A DNA stretch of 64,000 nucleotides from Desulfobulbaceae bacterium (GTDB lineage: Bacteria; Desulfobacterota; Desulfobulbia; Desulfobulbales; Desulfocapsaceae): the NCBI GenBank assembly GCA_008933635.1, contig WBUQ01000005.1, forward strand, positions 19,085 through 83,084, read 5' to 3'. Shown one piece after another: positions 8,640 to 19,484 of this stretch; the first letter of the stretch is position 1, and every line of letters begins with the position of its first letter. Under the pieces are notes generated by a model. That model saw only the letters and a program-made list of their open reading frames with translations, did not search any database and was not told the origin of the DNA. Made by a program: the position numbers and the translations under genes.

Positions 8640-11023
8640 GGCATATCAATAAAGTAGCGGTTCTGGGCGCCGGCGTCATGGGGGCCACCATCGCCGCCCA
8701 TCTTGCCAATGCAGGGATTGAGGTGCTGATGCTCGACATCGTCCCGAAGGAAGTCAGCGAGCAGGAGGCGGCCAAGGGATTGACCCTGGAGAGTCCTGCG
8801 GTGCGGAACCGCATCGCCGCAAACGGTCTGCAGGGACTGGTCAAGATGAAACCGGCACCGTTTTTCCTGCCGGAGTACATCAACCTGATCCAGGTCGGCA
8901 ACCTTGAGGACGACCTGGAAAAACTGTCGACCTGCGACTGGATTGTCGAGGTGGTGGTGGAGTATATGCCGATCAAGCTCGACCTGCTGAAGAAGATCGC
9001 ACCGCACATCGGCGCCTCCGCTGTTCTCAGCACGAACACCAGCGGCCTGTCGGTCAACGAGATGGCCCAGGTCCTGCCGGACGACCTGAAAAAACGCTTT
9101 CTGGTCACCCACTTTTTCAACCCGCCGCGCTACATGCGGTTGATGGAGATCGTTCCCTGCCGTGAGACCGACCCGCAGGTGGTGCAGGACATGGCCGATT
9201 TCCTCAGCAGCAGGACCGGCAAAGGCATCGTCCATGCCAAGGATACCGTCAATTTCATCGCCAACCGCATCGGCGTCTATGCCATCTACAAGAGCATCCG
9301 CCATATGATGGATCTCGGCATGACCGTCGAGGAAGTCGATTCGATGGCCGGACCGGTCACCGCCAGGCCCAAGAGTGCGGCCTTCCGCACCGCCGACCTG
9401 GTCGGCCTCGATACCCTGGCCCATGTCGGCACCAACTCCTACAACCTGCTGCCTGACGACGAAGAGCGCGAGGTGTTCAAGTTGCCGGAATTCATGGCGA
9501 AGATGATCGAGAACAAGCAGCTCGGCAACAAAACCCAGCAGGGCTTCTACACCAAGAAGACCGTCGACGGCAAGAAAGAGATTTTCTACTTCGACTATAC
9601 GACAGGCGAATACAAGCCGATCACCCGGGCCAAATATCCTTCTGCCGCGCTGGTCAAGCAGGTCGATGACCCCGGCCAGAAGATCAAGATGGTCATGGGT
9701 GCCAAGGACACCGGGGCAGAATTCGCCTGGCGCAGCATCCGCGACACCCTGATCTACGCGGTCAACCGCATTCCCGAGATCGCCGATGACGTGGTCAATG
9801 TCGACAACGCGATGAAATGGGGTTTCAACTGGGAGATCGGCCCGTTCGAGATGCTCGATGCCATCGGCGTCAAATCTTTTGTCAAACGGGCTCAGGCCGA
9901 TGGTGTCAACGTCCCTGAAAAACTGAAAAAGGTAGAGTCTTTTTACCGTTACGGAGAATCCGGCAGCCAGGAATTCTACGACTTCGCCAGCGAATCCTAT
10001 CTGCCGGTACCGGTGAAAGCGGGCCAGATCCGGCTTGAGATCCTGAAGAAGGCCGGAAAGGTGGTGGAAAAGACCGCAAACTGTTCGGTCGTCGATCTCG
10101 GCGACGGCGTTTTCGGCTTCGAGTTCCATTCGAAGATGAACGCCATCAGCGGCGATATCCTGGCGATGACCCACAAGGCGGTCAAACGGGCCGAGACGGA
10201 AGGCGTCGGCCTGGTCATCGGCAATCGCGGGGCCAATTTTTCGGTCGGCGCCAATCTGATGATGCTGGCAGTGGCCGTCGCTGAAGGGGCCTACGACGAC
10301 ATCAATATGACCATCCGGGCCTTCCAGAGGGCAACGATGGCGGTCAAGTACGCCAGGGTGCCGGTGGTGGCGGCCCCCTTCAACATGGCGCTGGGGGGCG
10401 GCTGCGAATTCTGCCTGCATGCCGATGCGATCAACGCCTATGCCGAGACGTATATGGGGCTGGTCGAGATCGGCGTCGGCCTGCTGCCGGCAGGCGGCGG
10501 CACCAAGGAGATGTGTCTGCGGGCGGTCGAACTGGCCCAGCAGTACAACACCGACCCGCAGCCGTTCATCTTCAAGCACTTTGAGCAGATCGCGATGGCG
10601 AAGGTGGCAATGAGCGCCGCCGAGCTGTTCAACATGGGCTACATGCGGCGCGGCGACAGCATCACCATGGACATCGACCAGCTGATCGCCGACGCCAAAC
10701 AGAAGGTCCTGGCTCTTGCCGTCAACTACCGGCCGAAACGGCCGCTCGAGAACATCCCGGCCCCCGGCCGCGGTATAGCCGCCAGCATCAAGAGCCAGCT
10801 GTGGAACATGATGATGGGCAAGTTCATCACCGAATACGAACTGGAGATGGGAACCCTGATTGCCCAGGTCATCTGCGGCGGCGATGTCGCGGCCGGCACC
10901 CTGATCAGTGAAGAGTACCTGCTGCAGCTGGAACGGGAGGGCTTCCTCAAGCTCTGCACCAACAAGAAGACCGTCGAGCGTATCCAGCACATGCTGAAGC
11001 GCGGCAAGGCCCTCAGAAACTGA
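8636..11023 (+). CDS. 3-hydroxyacyl-CoA dehydrogenase / enoyl-CoA hydratase bifunctional protein (FadN-like order: HAD N-terminal, crotonase C-terminal)
   Basis: GAGVMGATIAAHLANAG Rossmann motif; FFNPPRYMRLMEIV; C-terminal crotonase GGGCEFCLHADAINAYAETYMGLVEIGVGLLPAGGGTKEM. Overlaps the upstream stop (ATGA). Confidence 0.92.
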   Translation: MRHINKVAVLGAGVMGATIAAHLANAGIEVLMLDIVPKEVSEQEAAKGLTLESPAVRNRIAANGLQGLVKMKPAPFFLPEYINLIQVGNLEDDLEKLSTCDWIVEVVVEYMPIKLDLLKKIAPHIGASAVLSTNTSGLSVNEMAQVLPDDLKKRFLVTHFFNPPRYMRLMEIVPCRETDPQVVQDMADFLSSRTGKGIVHAKDTVNFIANRIGVYAIYKSIRHMMDLGMTVEEVDSMAGPVTARPKSAAFRTADLVGLDTLAHVGTNSYNLLPDDEEREVFKLPEFMAKMIENKQLGNKTQQGFYTKKTVDGKKEIFYFDYTTGEYKPITRAKYPSAALVKQVDDPGQKIKMVMGAKDTGAEFAWRSIRDTLIYAVNRIPEIADDVVNVDNAMKWGFNWEIGPFEMLDAIGVKSFVKRAQADGVNVPEKLKKVESFYRYGESGSQEFYDFASESYLPVPVKAGQIRLEILKKAGKVVEKTANCSVVDLGDGVFGFEFHSKMNAISGDILAMTHKAVKRAETEGVGLVIGNRGANFSVGANLMMLAVAVAEGAYDDINMTIRAFQRATMAVKYARVPVVAAPFNMALGGGCEFCLHADAINAYAETYMGLVEIGVGLLPAGGGTKEMCLRAVELAQQYNTDPQPFIFKHFEQIAMAKVAMSAAELFNMGYMRRGDSITMDIDQLIADAKQKVLALAVNYRPKRPLENIPAPGRGIAASIKSQLWNMMMGKFITEYELEMGTLIAQVICGGDVAAGTLISEEYLLQLEREGFLKLCTNKKTVERIQHMLKRGKALRN

Positions 11024-11060
11024 TTGAGTCGAACCGATATTCCCAATAGAGAGGATTGAT

Positions 11061-12233
<1,173 letters not shown>

Positions 12234-12262
12234 AATCATATATGTATACGGGAGCTATCAAC

Positions 12263-14041
12263 ATGGCGGAGAATATTGCAAAAGGCGGCGAATACCTGAT
12301 CGCCGAAACGGCCTGTGCCGATGTCTTCACCCCCGAGGACTTCACCGATGAGCAGCGTTCGATGGCCGAGACCACCGAGCAGTTCGTCATCAACGAGATC
12401 ATGCCGCACCAGGACGAGATCGAGCACCAGAATTTCGGCATCGTCGTCGAGAAGATGCAGAAGTGCGGCGAACTCGGCCTGCTGATGATGGATGCGCCGG
12501 AGGAATACGGCGGTCTCGAGCTCGACAAGGCCTCGACGATGCTGGTCGCCGAGAAGATCTCCTATGCCGGTTCGTTCTCGGTGGCCTTCTCGGCCCACAC
12601 CGGCATCGGTACCCTGCCGCTGATCTATTACGGCACGAAGGAGCAAAAGGAAAAGTATCTCGGCAAGATCATCAACGGCGAATGGTGCGCCGCCTACTGC
12701 CTGACCGAGCCAGGCTCCGGCAGCGACGCCCTCGGCGCCCAGGCTACCGCGGTCCTGTCCCCGGACGGGAAGCATTACGTCCTCAACGGCACCAAGCAGT
12801 TCATCACCAACGGCGGCTTCGCCAACCTGTTCACGATCTTCGCCAAGATCGACAAGGAGCATTTCACCGCCTTCCTGGTGGAGAAGGATTTCCCGGGTCT
12901 GGTGGTCGGTGCTGAAGAGAAGAAGCTCGGCATCAAGGGTTCGTCCACCACCCAGATCATCCTCGATAACTGCCAGGTGCCCGTGGAAAACCTGCTTGGC
13001 GAGATCGGCAAGGGGCACAAGATCGCCTTCAACGTCCTCAACGTCGGCCGCTTCAAGCTCGGTGCCGGCGTCACCGGCGCGGCCAAGATGGCCCTCGGGG
13101 TAGGGATCAAGTATGCCAACGAGCGTACCCAGTTCAAGCGCAAGATCAGCAGCTTCGGCGCCATTGCCGAGAAGATCGCCGACCTCAGCGCCGACATCTT
13201 CGCCTCCGAGTCGGTGGTCTACCGTCTGGCCGGGCTGCTCGACCGCAAGCTGGAGACGATCGAGAAGGGGATCGACAATTACTATGAGGAATACCTCAAG
13301 GGCATCGAGGAGTACGCCCCCGAATGCGGCATCGCCAAGGTGTTCTGCAGCGAGGTGCTGGCCAAGACCGTCGACGAGGTGGTGCAGATCCATGGCGGTT
13401 ACGGTTTTGTCAGCGACTATCCGGCAGAGCGCTTCTACCGTGACGAGCGGATCAACCGGATTTTCGAGGGGACCAACGAGATCAACCGCCTGCTGATCCC
13501 CGGCATGGTTCTGCGCAAGGCGATGAAGGGGGAACTGCCGCTGCAGTCCCATGCGATGAAGGCCTTCGAGTCGCTGATGACCCCGAGTTTCGAGGAAATC
13601 GATAAGGATGTGCTGTTCGCCCGGGAAAAGGTCCTGATCAAGAACCTCAAAACCCTGTTCCTGATCCTCTCCGGCATCGGTGTGCAGAAATACATGGACA
13701 AGATCGCCGACGAGCAGGAGATCCTGATCGCCGCAGCCGACATGGCAATCCAGATCTTCGCCCTTGAGAGCGCCGTCCTGCGGGCCGAGAAGATCTACGC
13801 CAAAGCCACCGCCCGCAAGCAGGAACTGCTGAAGGCGGCGGTCAAGGTCTTCGCCTTCACTGCCACCGAAGAGGTCGGCACTGCGGCGAAAAAGGGCGCC
13901 TTCTATATCGAGGAGGGCGATACCCTGACCATGGTCCTCTCCGGCATCCGGCGCTTCGCCAAGTATGACGCCACCGGCCTGCTGGCTGCCAAGCGGACCC
14001 TGGCCAAGGCCGCCTGTGAAGACGAGAAGTATCTGTTTTAA
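12263..14041 (+). CDS. Acyl-CoA dehydrogenase, ~592 aa FadE-type
   Basis: AYCLTEPGSGSDALG, GTKQFITNGG, QIHGGYGFVSDYPAERFYRDERINRIFEGTNEINR; long C-terminal extension. ATG at 12263 preceded by GGGAG. Confidence 0.92.
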   Translation: MAENIAKGGEYLIAETACADVFTPEDFTDEQRSMAETTEQFVINEIMPHQDEIEHQNFGIVVEKMQKCGELGLLMMDAPEEYGGLELDKASTMLVAEKISYAGSFSVAFSAHTGIGTLPLIYYGTKEQKEKYLGKIINGEWCAAYCLTEPGSGSDALGAQATAVLSPDGKHYVLNGTKQFITNGGFANLFTIFAKIDKEHFTAFLVEKDFPGLVVGAEEKKLGIKGSSTTQIILDNCQVPVENLLGEIGKGHKIAFNVLNVGRFKLGAGVTGAAKMALGVGIKYANERTQFKRKISSFGAIAEKIADLSADIFASESVVYRLAGLLDRKLETIEKGIDNYYEEYLKGIEEYAPECGIAKVFCSEVLAKTVDEVVQIHGGYGFVSDYPAERFYRDERINRIFEGTNEINRLLIPGMVLRKAMKGELPLQSHAMKAFESLMTPSFEEIDKDVLFAREKVLIKNLKTLFLILSGIGVQKYMDKIADEQEILIAAADMAIQIFALESAVLRAEKIYAKATARKQELLKAAVKVFAFTATEEVGTAAKKGAFYIEEGDTLTMVLSGIRRFAKYDATGLLAAKRTLAKAACEDEKYLF

Positions 14042-14042
14042 T

Positions 14043-14067
14043 CCCTGAGGGGACGTTTCCCCAGGGC
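14043..14067 (+). terminator. Strong hairpin after the acyl-CoA dehydrogenase, without a clear U-tract
   Basis: CCCTGAGGGGACGTTTCCCCAGGG inverted repeat just after the stop codon. Confidence 0.35.
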
Positions 14068-14236
14068 AGCTGCGGACATTTCCCCGTCGCGGGTTCTATC
14101 CCGGCAGGGGACACTGCAGAGAGTTGCGTTTCAGGGGCTGTGTCTGCAAGCAGCCCGGGTGCCGGTTCACTCCTCCACGCGCCGGTGCCCGGGCTGTCTT
14201 CAGGTTCACCTCCACTTCTCACGGTTGCCGGAAGCG

Positions 14237-15181
14237 ATGCACATCACCCAGCACACCATCAACACCCCGTATATGGTCGGGCCCGTTCACTGCTACACGG
14301 CGGAACTGGGCGGCGATCTGGTCCTCTTCGACACCGGCCCCCCAACTGCCGACGGACAGCGATACCTGAAGGAGCATGTGGATTTCGGCCGGCTCAGGCA
14401 TGTCCTCGTCACCCACTGCCATATCGATCACTGGGGGCTTGCCTGCTGGTTGTCGGAGCAGACGGGGGCGGCGATCTATCTGCCGTACCGCGATTGTCTG
14501 AAGGTGACCCGTCATGACGAGCGGATGGAGAGCATGTACGGGCTGCTTGCCGACAAGGGCTTCGGCCCGGACTATATCGAGGCCCTGCGGCAGTCGATGG
14601 AGCGGAACCAGCTCTTTCCCCCTCTGCCGAAGGAGTATCTGATCGCGGAAAGGGATATCCCCGACCACCTCGGCATCGAGGTCCTCGGCTGCCCCGGCCA
14701 CTCCCAGAGCGATCTGGTTTACGCCTGTGACGAGTGGGCGGTGACCGGCGATACGCTGCTGCGGGGGATTTTTCAGTCGCCGCTGCTGGATATCGATCTC
14801 GAGGCCGGCGGCCGCTTCAGAAACTACGAGGCCTACAGCGCCACCCTGCTCAAGCTGGCCAGCCTGCGCGATCGGCGGATCCTGCCAGGGCATCGGCACA
14901 CGGTCGAGAGCGTCGATTCCATCATCCTCTTTTACGTCACCAAGATGCTGCAGCGTGTCGGACAGATGCGTCCGTACAGCCGGGAGGAGGATATTGCCGA
15001 GATCATCCGGCGCCTGTTCGGAGGAGTGCTGAACGATGCCTTCCATATCTATCTGAAGGCCTCCGAAATCATGTTCATGAAGGATTTTCTGGAACAGCCG
15101 GACCTGCTGCGGGCCTCGCTCGAAGAGATCGGGCTGTTCGACGATGTGGCCGAGCACTTCTGCCGTGCTGTCGGTCTGTAA
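14237..15181 (+). CDS. MBL-fold metallo-hydrolase
   Basis: DTGPPTADGQRYL, HVLVTHCHIDHWG (HxHxDH), GCPGHSQSDLVY, VTGDTLL, LPGHRHTVES. Start MHITQHTINTPYM. Confidence 0.85.
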   Translation: MHITQHTINTPYMVGPVHCYTAELGGDLVLFDTGPPTADGQRYLKEHVDFGRLRHVLVTHCHIDHWGLACWLSEQTGAAIYLPYRDCLKVTRHDERMESMYGLLADKGFGPDYIEALRQSMERNQLFPPLPKEYLIAERDIPDHLGIEVLGCPGHSQSDLVYACDEWAVTGDTLLRGIFQSPLLDIDLEAGGRFRNYEAYSATLLKLASLRDRRILPGHRHTVESVDSIILFYVTKMLQRVGQMRPYSREEDIAEIIRRLFGGVLNDAFHIYLKASEIMFMKDFLEQPDLLRASLEEIGLFDDVAEHFCRAVGL

Positions 15182-15192
15182 GGAGAAATGTG

Positions 15193-17193
15193 ATGTCCGA
15201 TCCGCTGTTTGCGCCGATTGCCATCGGTGGTCTCGAGGTCAGAAACCGCATCGTCATGCCGGCGATGCATATGAACATGTGCCGGGATTTCCAGGTGAGC
15301 GACCGGCTGGTCCGCTTCTACCGGGAGCGGGCCGAGGGCGGTGCGGGACTGATCGTCGTCGGCTATGCGACGGTGGATGAATACTCCGGCGGGCCGACCA
15401 ATATCGGCTGCCATCACGACGACCAGTTGCCGGGGCTGACGCGCCTGGCGTCGGCGATCCGGGATGGTGGCGCCAGGGCGGCGATCCAGCTCAACCACGC
15501 CGGGCGCTACAATCCCTCCTTCTTTCTTGGCGGCCAGCCGGCGGTAGCGCCGTCGCCGGTGGCATCGCGGCTGACCCGCGAGACGCCGCGGGAGATGAGC
15601 GAGGAAGAAATCATTGCGACCATCGATCGTTTTGCCCAGGCGGCAGTCCGGGCGCAGCAGGCCGGCTTTGAAGCGGTCGAGATCCTCGCCGGCACCGGCT
15701 ACCTGATCAGCTCATTTCTGTCGCCATTGACCAACAAGCGGCATGACCGCTGGGGCGGCAGTCTCGAAAACCGGATGCGCTTCGGCTGCGAGGTGGTGGC
15801 GGCCGTCAGAAAAGGCCTCGGGTCCGGAGTCCCGGTCATTGTCCGGGTCAACGGCAACGACTTCATGGAGGGCGGCATCGGCCGTCTCGATCAGCAGGCC
15901 TTCGCCGTGGCTCTGGCCGCTGCCGGCGCCGATGCCATCAGCGTCAATGTCGGCTGGCACGAAGCCCAGGTGCCGCAGATCGTCACCAAGGTGCCGCGCG
16001 GAGTTTTCGCCTACCTGGCCCGCGAGATCAGGAAACAGGTCGCGGTACCGGTCATTGCCGGCCACCGGATCAATGACCCTCAGACCGCTCGTCGCCTGCT
16101 CGACGAGGGATTCTGCGACATGGTGGCGGTCGGCCGCGGACTGATCGCCGACCCCCGCTTTCCCGAAAAGGCATCTGCCGGCCGGGAGGAGAGGATTGTC
16201 CATTGCGTCGCCTGCGGCCAGGGGTGTTTCGACCATATTTTCAAGATGAAGGCGGTGGAGTGCCTGTGCAATCCCCGGGCCGGCCATGAGGACGAGGGGC
16301 TGCACCGGGCAGCGGTGCCGAAGAACGTCATGGTGGCCGGTGGTGGTGCGGCGGGCATGTTTGCGGCGATGGCCGCGGCCGAGCGTGGCCATCGGGTCAC
16401 CCTGTGGGAGAAGGGTCCGAGGCTTGGCGGGCAGCTGCACCTGGCGGGCAGGCCTCCCGGGCGGGACGAGTTCCTTACCCTGGCCGAAGACCTGGCCCGG
16501 CAGCTGGCCGATAGCGAAGTCGAGGTGCTGCTGCATCATGCCGTTGACCGGGCTGAACTGGAGCGCAGTCGCCCTGATCTGCTGATCCTGGCCACCGGCG
16601 GCGAGCCTGCCGTGCCGCCGATACCCGGCATCGATCTGCCGCATGTGGCCCAGGCCTGGGACATCCTCGCCGGCAGCAGGAAGGCCGGCAAGAGGGTGGC
16701 GGTGCTGGGCGGCGGGGCGGTCGGGGTTGAAGCCGCCCTGTTCCTGGCCGAAGAGGGGACGCTTTCCGGCGACGAACTGAAATTTTTGCTCGTCCATGGA
16801 GCGGAAAAGCCGGAGGCCCTGTATCGCCTTGCCACCGAAAGCGACCGTGAGATCTTCCTGATAGAAATGACCGAAAATCTCGGCGCCAACTTCGGCAAGA
16901 CCACCCGCTGGGGCATGCTCCAGGACGTCGAGCGCTACGGCATCAAACCGCTGGTCGGCACCAGGGTCGTCGAGATCGTTCCCGAGGGTCTGCGTTGCCA
17001 GCGGGGCGGCGAGACCGTCGACCTCGCCGTCGACACCGTGGTGGTGGCGGCCGGGACAAAGGCCTGCAATCCGCTGCAGGCCGTCGCCGAAGGGCTCGGG
17101 ATCGATTGCCGGGTGGTCGGCGACGCATCGGTGCCGGGGACAGTCTTCGAGGCCAGTCATCAGGGCTGGCAGGCCGGGAGGGATGTCGTATGA
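15193..17193 (+). CDS. NADH:flavin oxidoreductase / 2,4-dienoyl-CoA reductase-type Fe-S flavoenzyme
   Basis: OYE barrel (MSDPLFAPIAIGGLEVRNRIVMPAMHMNM, QLNHAGRY, EILAGTGYLISSFLSPLTNKRHDRWGGSLENR), C-x2-C Fe-S region, [24 protein letters not shown]. Confidence 0.9.
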   Translation: MSDPLFAPIAIGGLEVRNRIVMPAMHMNMCRDFQVSDRLVRFYRERAEGGAGLIVVGYATVDEYSGGPTNIGCHHDDQLPGLTRLASAIRDGGARAAIQLNHAGRYNPSFFLGGQPAVAPSPVASRLTRETPREMSEEEIIATIDRFAQAAVRAQQAGFEAVEILAGTGYLISSFLSPLTNKRHDRWGGSLENRMRFGCEVVAAVRKGLGSGVPVIVRVNGNDFMEGGIGRLDQQAFAVALAAAGADAISVNVGWHEAQVPQIVTKVPRGVFAYLAREIRKQVAVPVIAGHRINDPQTARRLLDEGFCDMVAVGRGLIADPRFPEKASAGREERIVHCVACGQGCFDHIFKMKAVECLCNPRAGHEDEGLHRAAVPKNVMVAGGGAAGMFAAMAAAERGHRVTLWEKGPRLGGQLHLAGRPPGRDEFLTLAEDLARQLADSEVEVLLHHAVDRAELERSRPDLLILATGGEPAVPPIPGIDLPHVAQAWDILAGSRKAGKRVAVLGGGAVGVEAALFLAEEGTLSGDELKFLLVHGAEKPEALYRLATESDREIFLIEMTENLGANFGKTTRWGMLQDVERYGIKPLVGTRVVEIVPEGLRCQRGGETVDLAVDTVVVAAGTKACNPLQAVAEGLGIDCRVVGDASVPGTVFEASHQGWQAGRDVV

Positions 17194-17708
17194 ACGGCTT
17201 CGCCCTGTTGCCGAAACTGACCGTAAAGGCCAAAACTTCGGCCGGCTGGCTGCGGCTGCTCAATCTGCTGCTCGGCCGGATCATCCCCTTCAACCGGCCG
17301 CACGGCTTTGTCATCGAGGAGCTGCGGGACGATTACCTTCGCACCACCGCCCCCTACCGCCGCAGCAACCATAACCACCTACGGGGAATCCATGCCTGCG
17401 CCATCGCCACCATCGCCGAGTTTTCCGGCGGCTACCTGCTGCTCAGCCGCCTCGACCCGCGGCAATACCGGCTGATCATGTCGCGGATCGAGGTCGACTA
17501 CGTCTACCAGGCCAAGGAACGGATCGTCTCCGAGAGCGATCTACCCGAAGAACGCCTGCAGATGGAGATCATCGGGCCGCTCCGCAGCCAGGAGGCGATC
17601 ACCATCCAGATGGAGAGCCGGATCAGCGATATTCTCGGCAACCGGATCGCCACCGCCGTCACCACCTGGCAGGTCAAGCGCTGGGACCGGGTGCGGACCA
17701 AGGTTTGA
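17190..17708 (+). CDS. DUF4442 / thioesterase-like hotdog protein
   Basis: Translation 17190-17708 (MNGFALLPKLTVKAKTSAGW...RSNHNHLRGIHACAIATIAEFSGGYLL); overlaps the upstream stop (ATGA). Confidence 0.65.
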   Translation: MNGFALLPKLTVKAKTSAGWLRLLNLLLGRIIPFNRPHGFVIEELRDDYLRTTAPYRRSNHNHLRGIHACAIATIAEFSGGYLLLSRLDPRQYRLIMSRIEVDYVYQAKERIVSESDLPEERLQMEIIGPLRSQEAITIQMESRISDILGNRIATAVTTWQVKRWDRVRTKV

Positions 17709-17762
17709 GAGGCATCACAGTTATGATCGGACCGGGCAGGCTTTATTGAAAGGAGAAGAGAG

Positions 17763-19472
17763 ATGCAGCTGTTGAACCCGAAGAAATATCAGCGTGAGCA
17801 TGCCGACGAGGCGTCGCGGCAGCTGGTCGAGAAGACGATAGCCTTTTTCGAGAACAAGGGCCTGCGCCGGATCAAGGAGGATGACCAGTCCATGGTCTGG
17901 TACGAGGATTTCCTCCAGTTCATCAAGGAAGAAGGTGTCTTTGCCACTCTGCTGACCCCGGCCGCCTACGGCGAGGGCGATCCCGCGAGGCGCTGGGACA
18001 TGTGGCGGATCAGCGAATTCAACGAGATCCTTGCCTTCTACGGGCTCTGCTACTGGTATGCCTGGCAGGTGACGATCCTCGGCCTCGGGCCGATCTGGAT
18101 GGGGAGCAACGAGGAGGCGAAGAGGCGGACGGCACGACTGCTGACCGAGGGCGGCGTCTTCGCCTTCGGCCTCTCCGAGAAGACCCATGGCGCCGATCTC
18201 TACTCCACCGAGATGACCCTGACCCCGCAGGGGGACGGCAGCTGGCTGGCCAACGGCTCGAAATACTACATCGGCAACGGCAACTGCGCCGCCCTGGTGG
18301 CGACCTTCGGCAGGATGGCAGGTACCGGCGAGTACGTGTTCTTCGTCGCCGACCCGAAAAAGGCCCAGTATGAATGCGTGAAAAAAATCGACACATCCGG
18401 CGTCCGTCAGGCCTATGTCGCCGAGTATGCCCTGCGCGACTACCCGGTCTCCGAGGCAGATATCCTGTCGCGCGGCGATCTGGCCTGGAACTCGTCGCTC
18501 AACACCATCAATATCGGCAAATTCGAACTCGGCTGCGCCTCGATCGGCATCTGCACCCACGCCTTTTACGAGGCCCTGAACCATGCCGCCGGCCGCAATC
18601 TCTACGGCCGCTTTGTCACCGATTTCCCGCATGTGCGGCGGCTGTTCACCGAAGCCTACGCCCGGCTGTGCGCGATGAAGCTGTTCGCCATGCGGGCAGC
18701 CGACTACCTGCGGGCCGCAAGCGACGACGACCGCCGCTATCTCCTCTTCAATCCGGTGGTGAAGATGAAGGTCACCGGCCAGGGCGAGAAGGTCATTGCC
18801 CTGCTGCACGAGGTGATCGCCGCCAAGGGCTACGAGCAGGACACCTACTTCGAGATGGCCCTCCGCGATATCGGCATGCTGCCCAAGCTCGAGGGCACGG
18901 AGCATGTCAACATGGCCCTGATCATCAAGTTCGTGAAGAACTACTTTTTCAACCCGCAGGACTATCCCGAGGTCCCGCGGCGCAGCGAGGCGGGCGACGA
19001 CAGCTATCTCTTCCGCCAGCAGACCGGCGGTCTCGCCCGGGTGCGTTTCCCTGATTACCGGCTGGCCTATGCCGGCGTGGACTCGCCGAACATCGCCATC
19101 TTCCGTGAGCAGATCGAGCTGCTGCGCCGTCTGCTGATCGAGGCCCCGCCATCCCAGGAACAGGCAGGCAATATCGATTACATGCTGGCCGCCGGACAGC
19201 TGTTCACCCTCGTTGTCTATGGCCAGCTGATCCTCGAGAACGCGAAAATCTACGCGATCGATAACGACCTCCGCGAGGAGGTATTCGCCTTCCTGATCCG
19301 GGACTTTTCCTCTTTTGCCCTGCAGATGAACCTCAACTATGAAAATTCTGCGGCCCAGGAAACGTTCTACTCCTCAATGATCAGAAAACCTGCTACAAAC
19401 AGTCAAGCGGCAGAACGCGTCTGGACCAGCCAGGTGTATGCTTTACGGGACCAGTATGTGATGAATATCTAG
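17763..19472 (+). CDS. Divergent acyl-CoA dehydrogenase family protein
   Basis: FAFGLSEKTHGADLYSTEMTL, GNGNCAALVATFGR, LEGTEHVNMALI (usual EGT.EI region); acyl-CoA dehydrogenase architecture with atypical motifs. Confidence 0.8.
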   Translation: MQLLNPKKYQREHADEASRQLVEKTIAFFENKGLRRIKEDDQSMVWYEDFLQFIKEEGVFATLLTPAAYGEGDPARRWDMWRISEFNEILAFYGLCYWYAWQVTILGLGPIWMGSNEEAKRRTARLLTEGGVFAFGLSEKTHGADLYSTEMTLTPQGDGSWLANGSKYYIGNGNCAALVATFGRMAGTGEYVFFVADPKKAQYECVKKIDTSGVRQAYVAEYALRDYPVSEADILSRGDLAWNSSLNTINIGKFELGCASIGICTHAFYEALNHAAGRNLYGRFVTDFPHVRRLFTEAYARLCAMKLFAMRAADYLRAASDDDRRYLLFNPVVKMKVTGQGEKVIALLHEVIAAKGYEQDTYFEMALRDIGMLPKLEGTEHVNMALIIKFVKNYFFNPQDYPEVPRRSEAGDDSYLFRQQTGGLARVRFPDYRLAYAGVDSPNIAIFREQIELLRRLLIEAPPSQEQAGNIDYMLAAGQLFTLVVYGQLILENAKIYAIDNDLREEVFAFLIRDFSSFALQMNLNYENSAAQETFYSSMIRKPATNSQAAERVWTSQVYALRDQYVMNI

Positions 19473-19484
19473 AGGAAAAACGAA

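Noticed and set aside
8606-10990. 794-aa antisense ORF opposite the FadN-like gene
   Set aside because: Shadow ORF from GC-rich codon usage; sense strand has unambiguous HAD/crotonase motifs.
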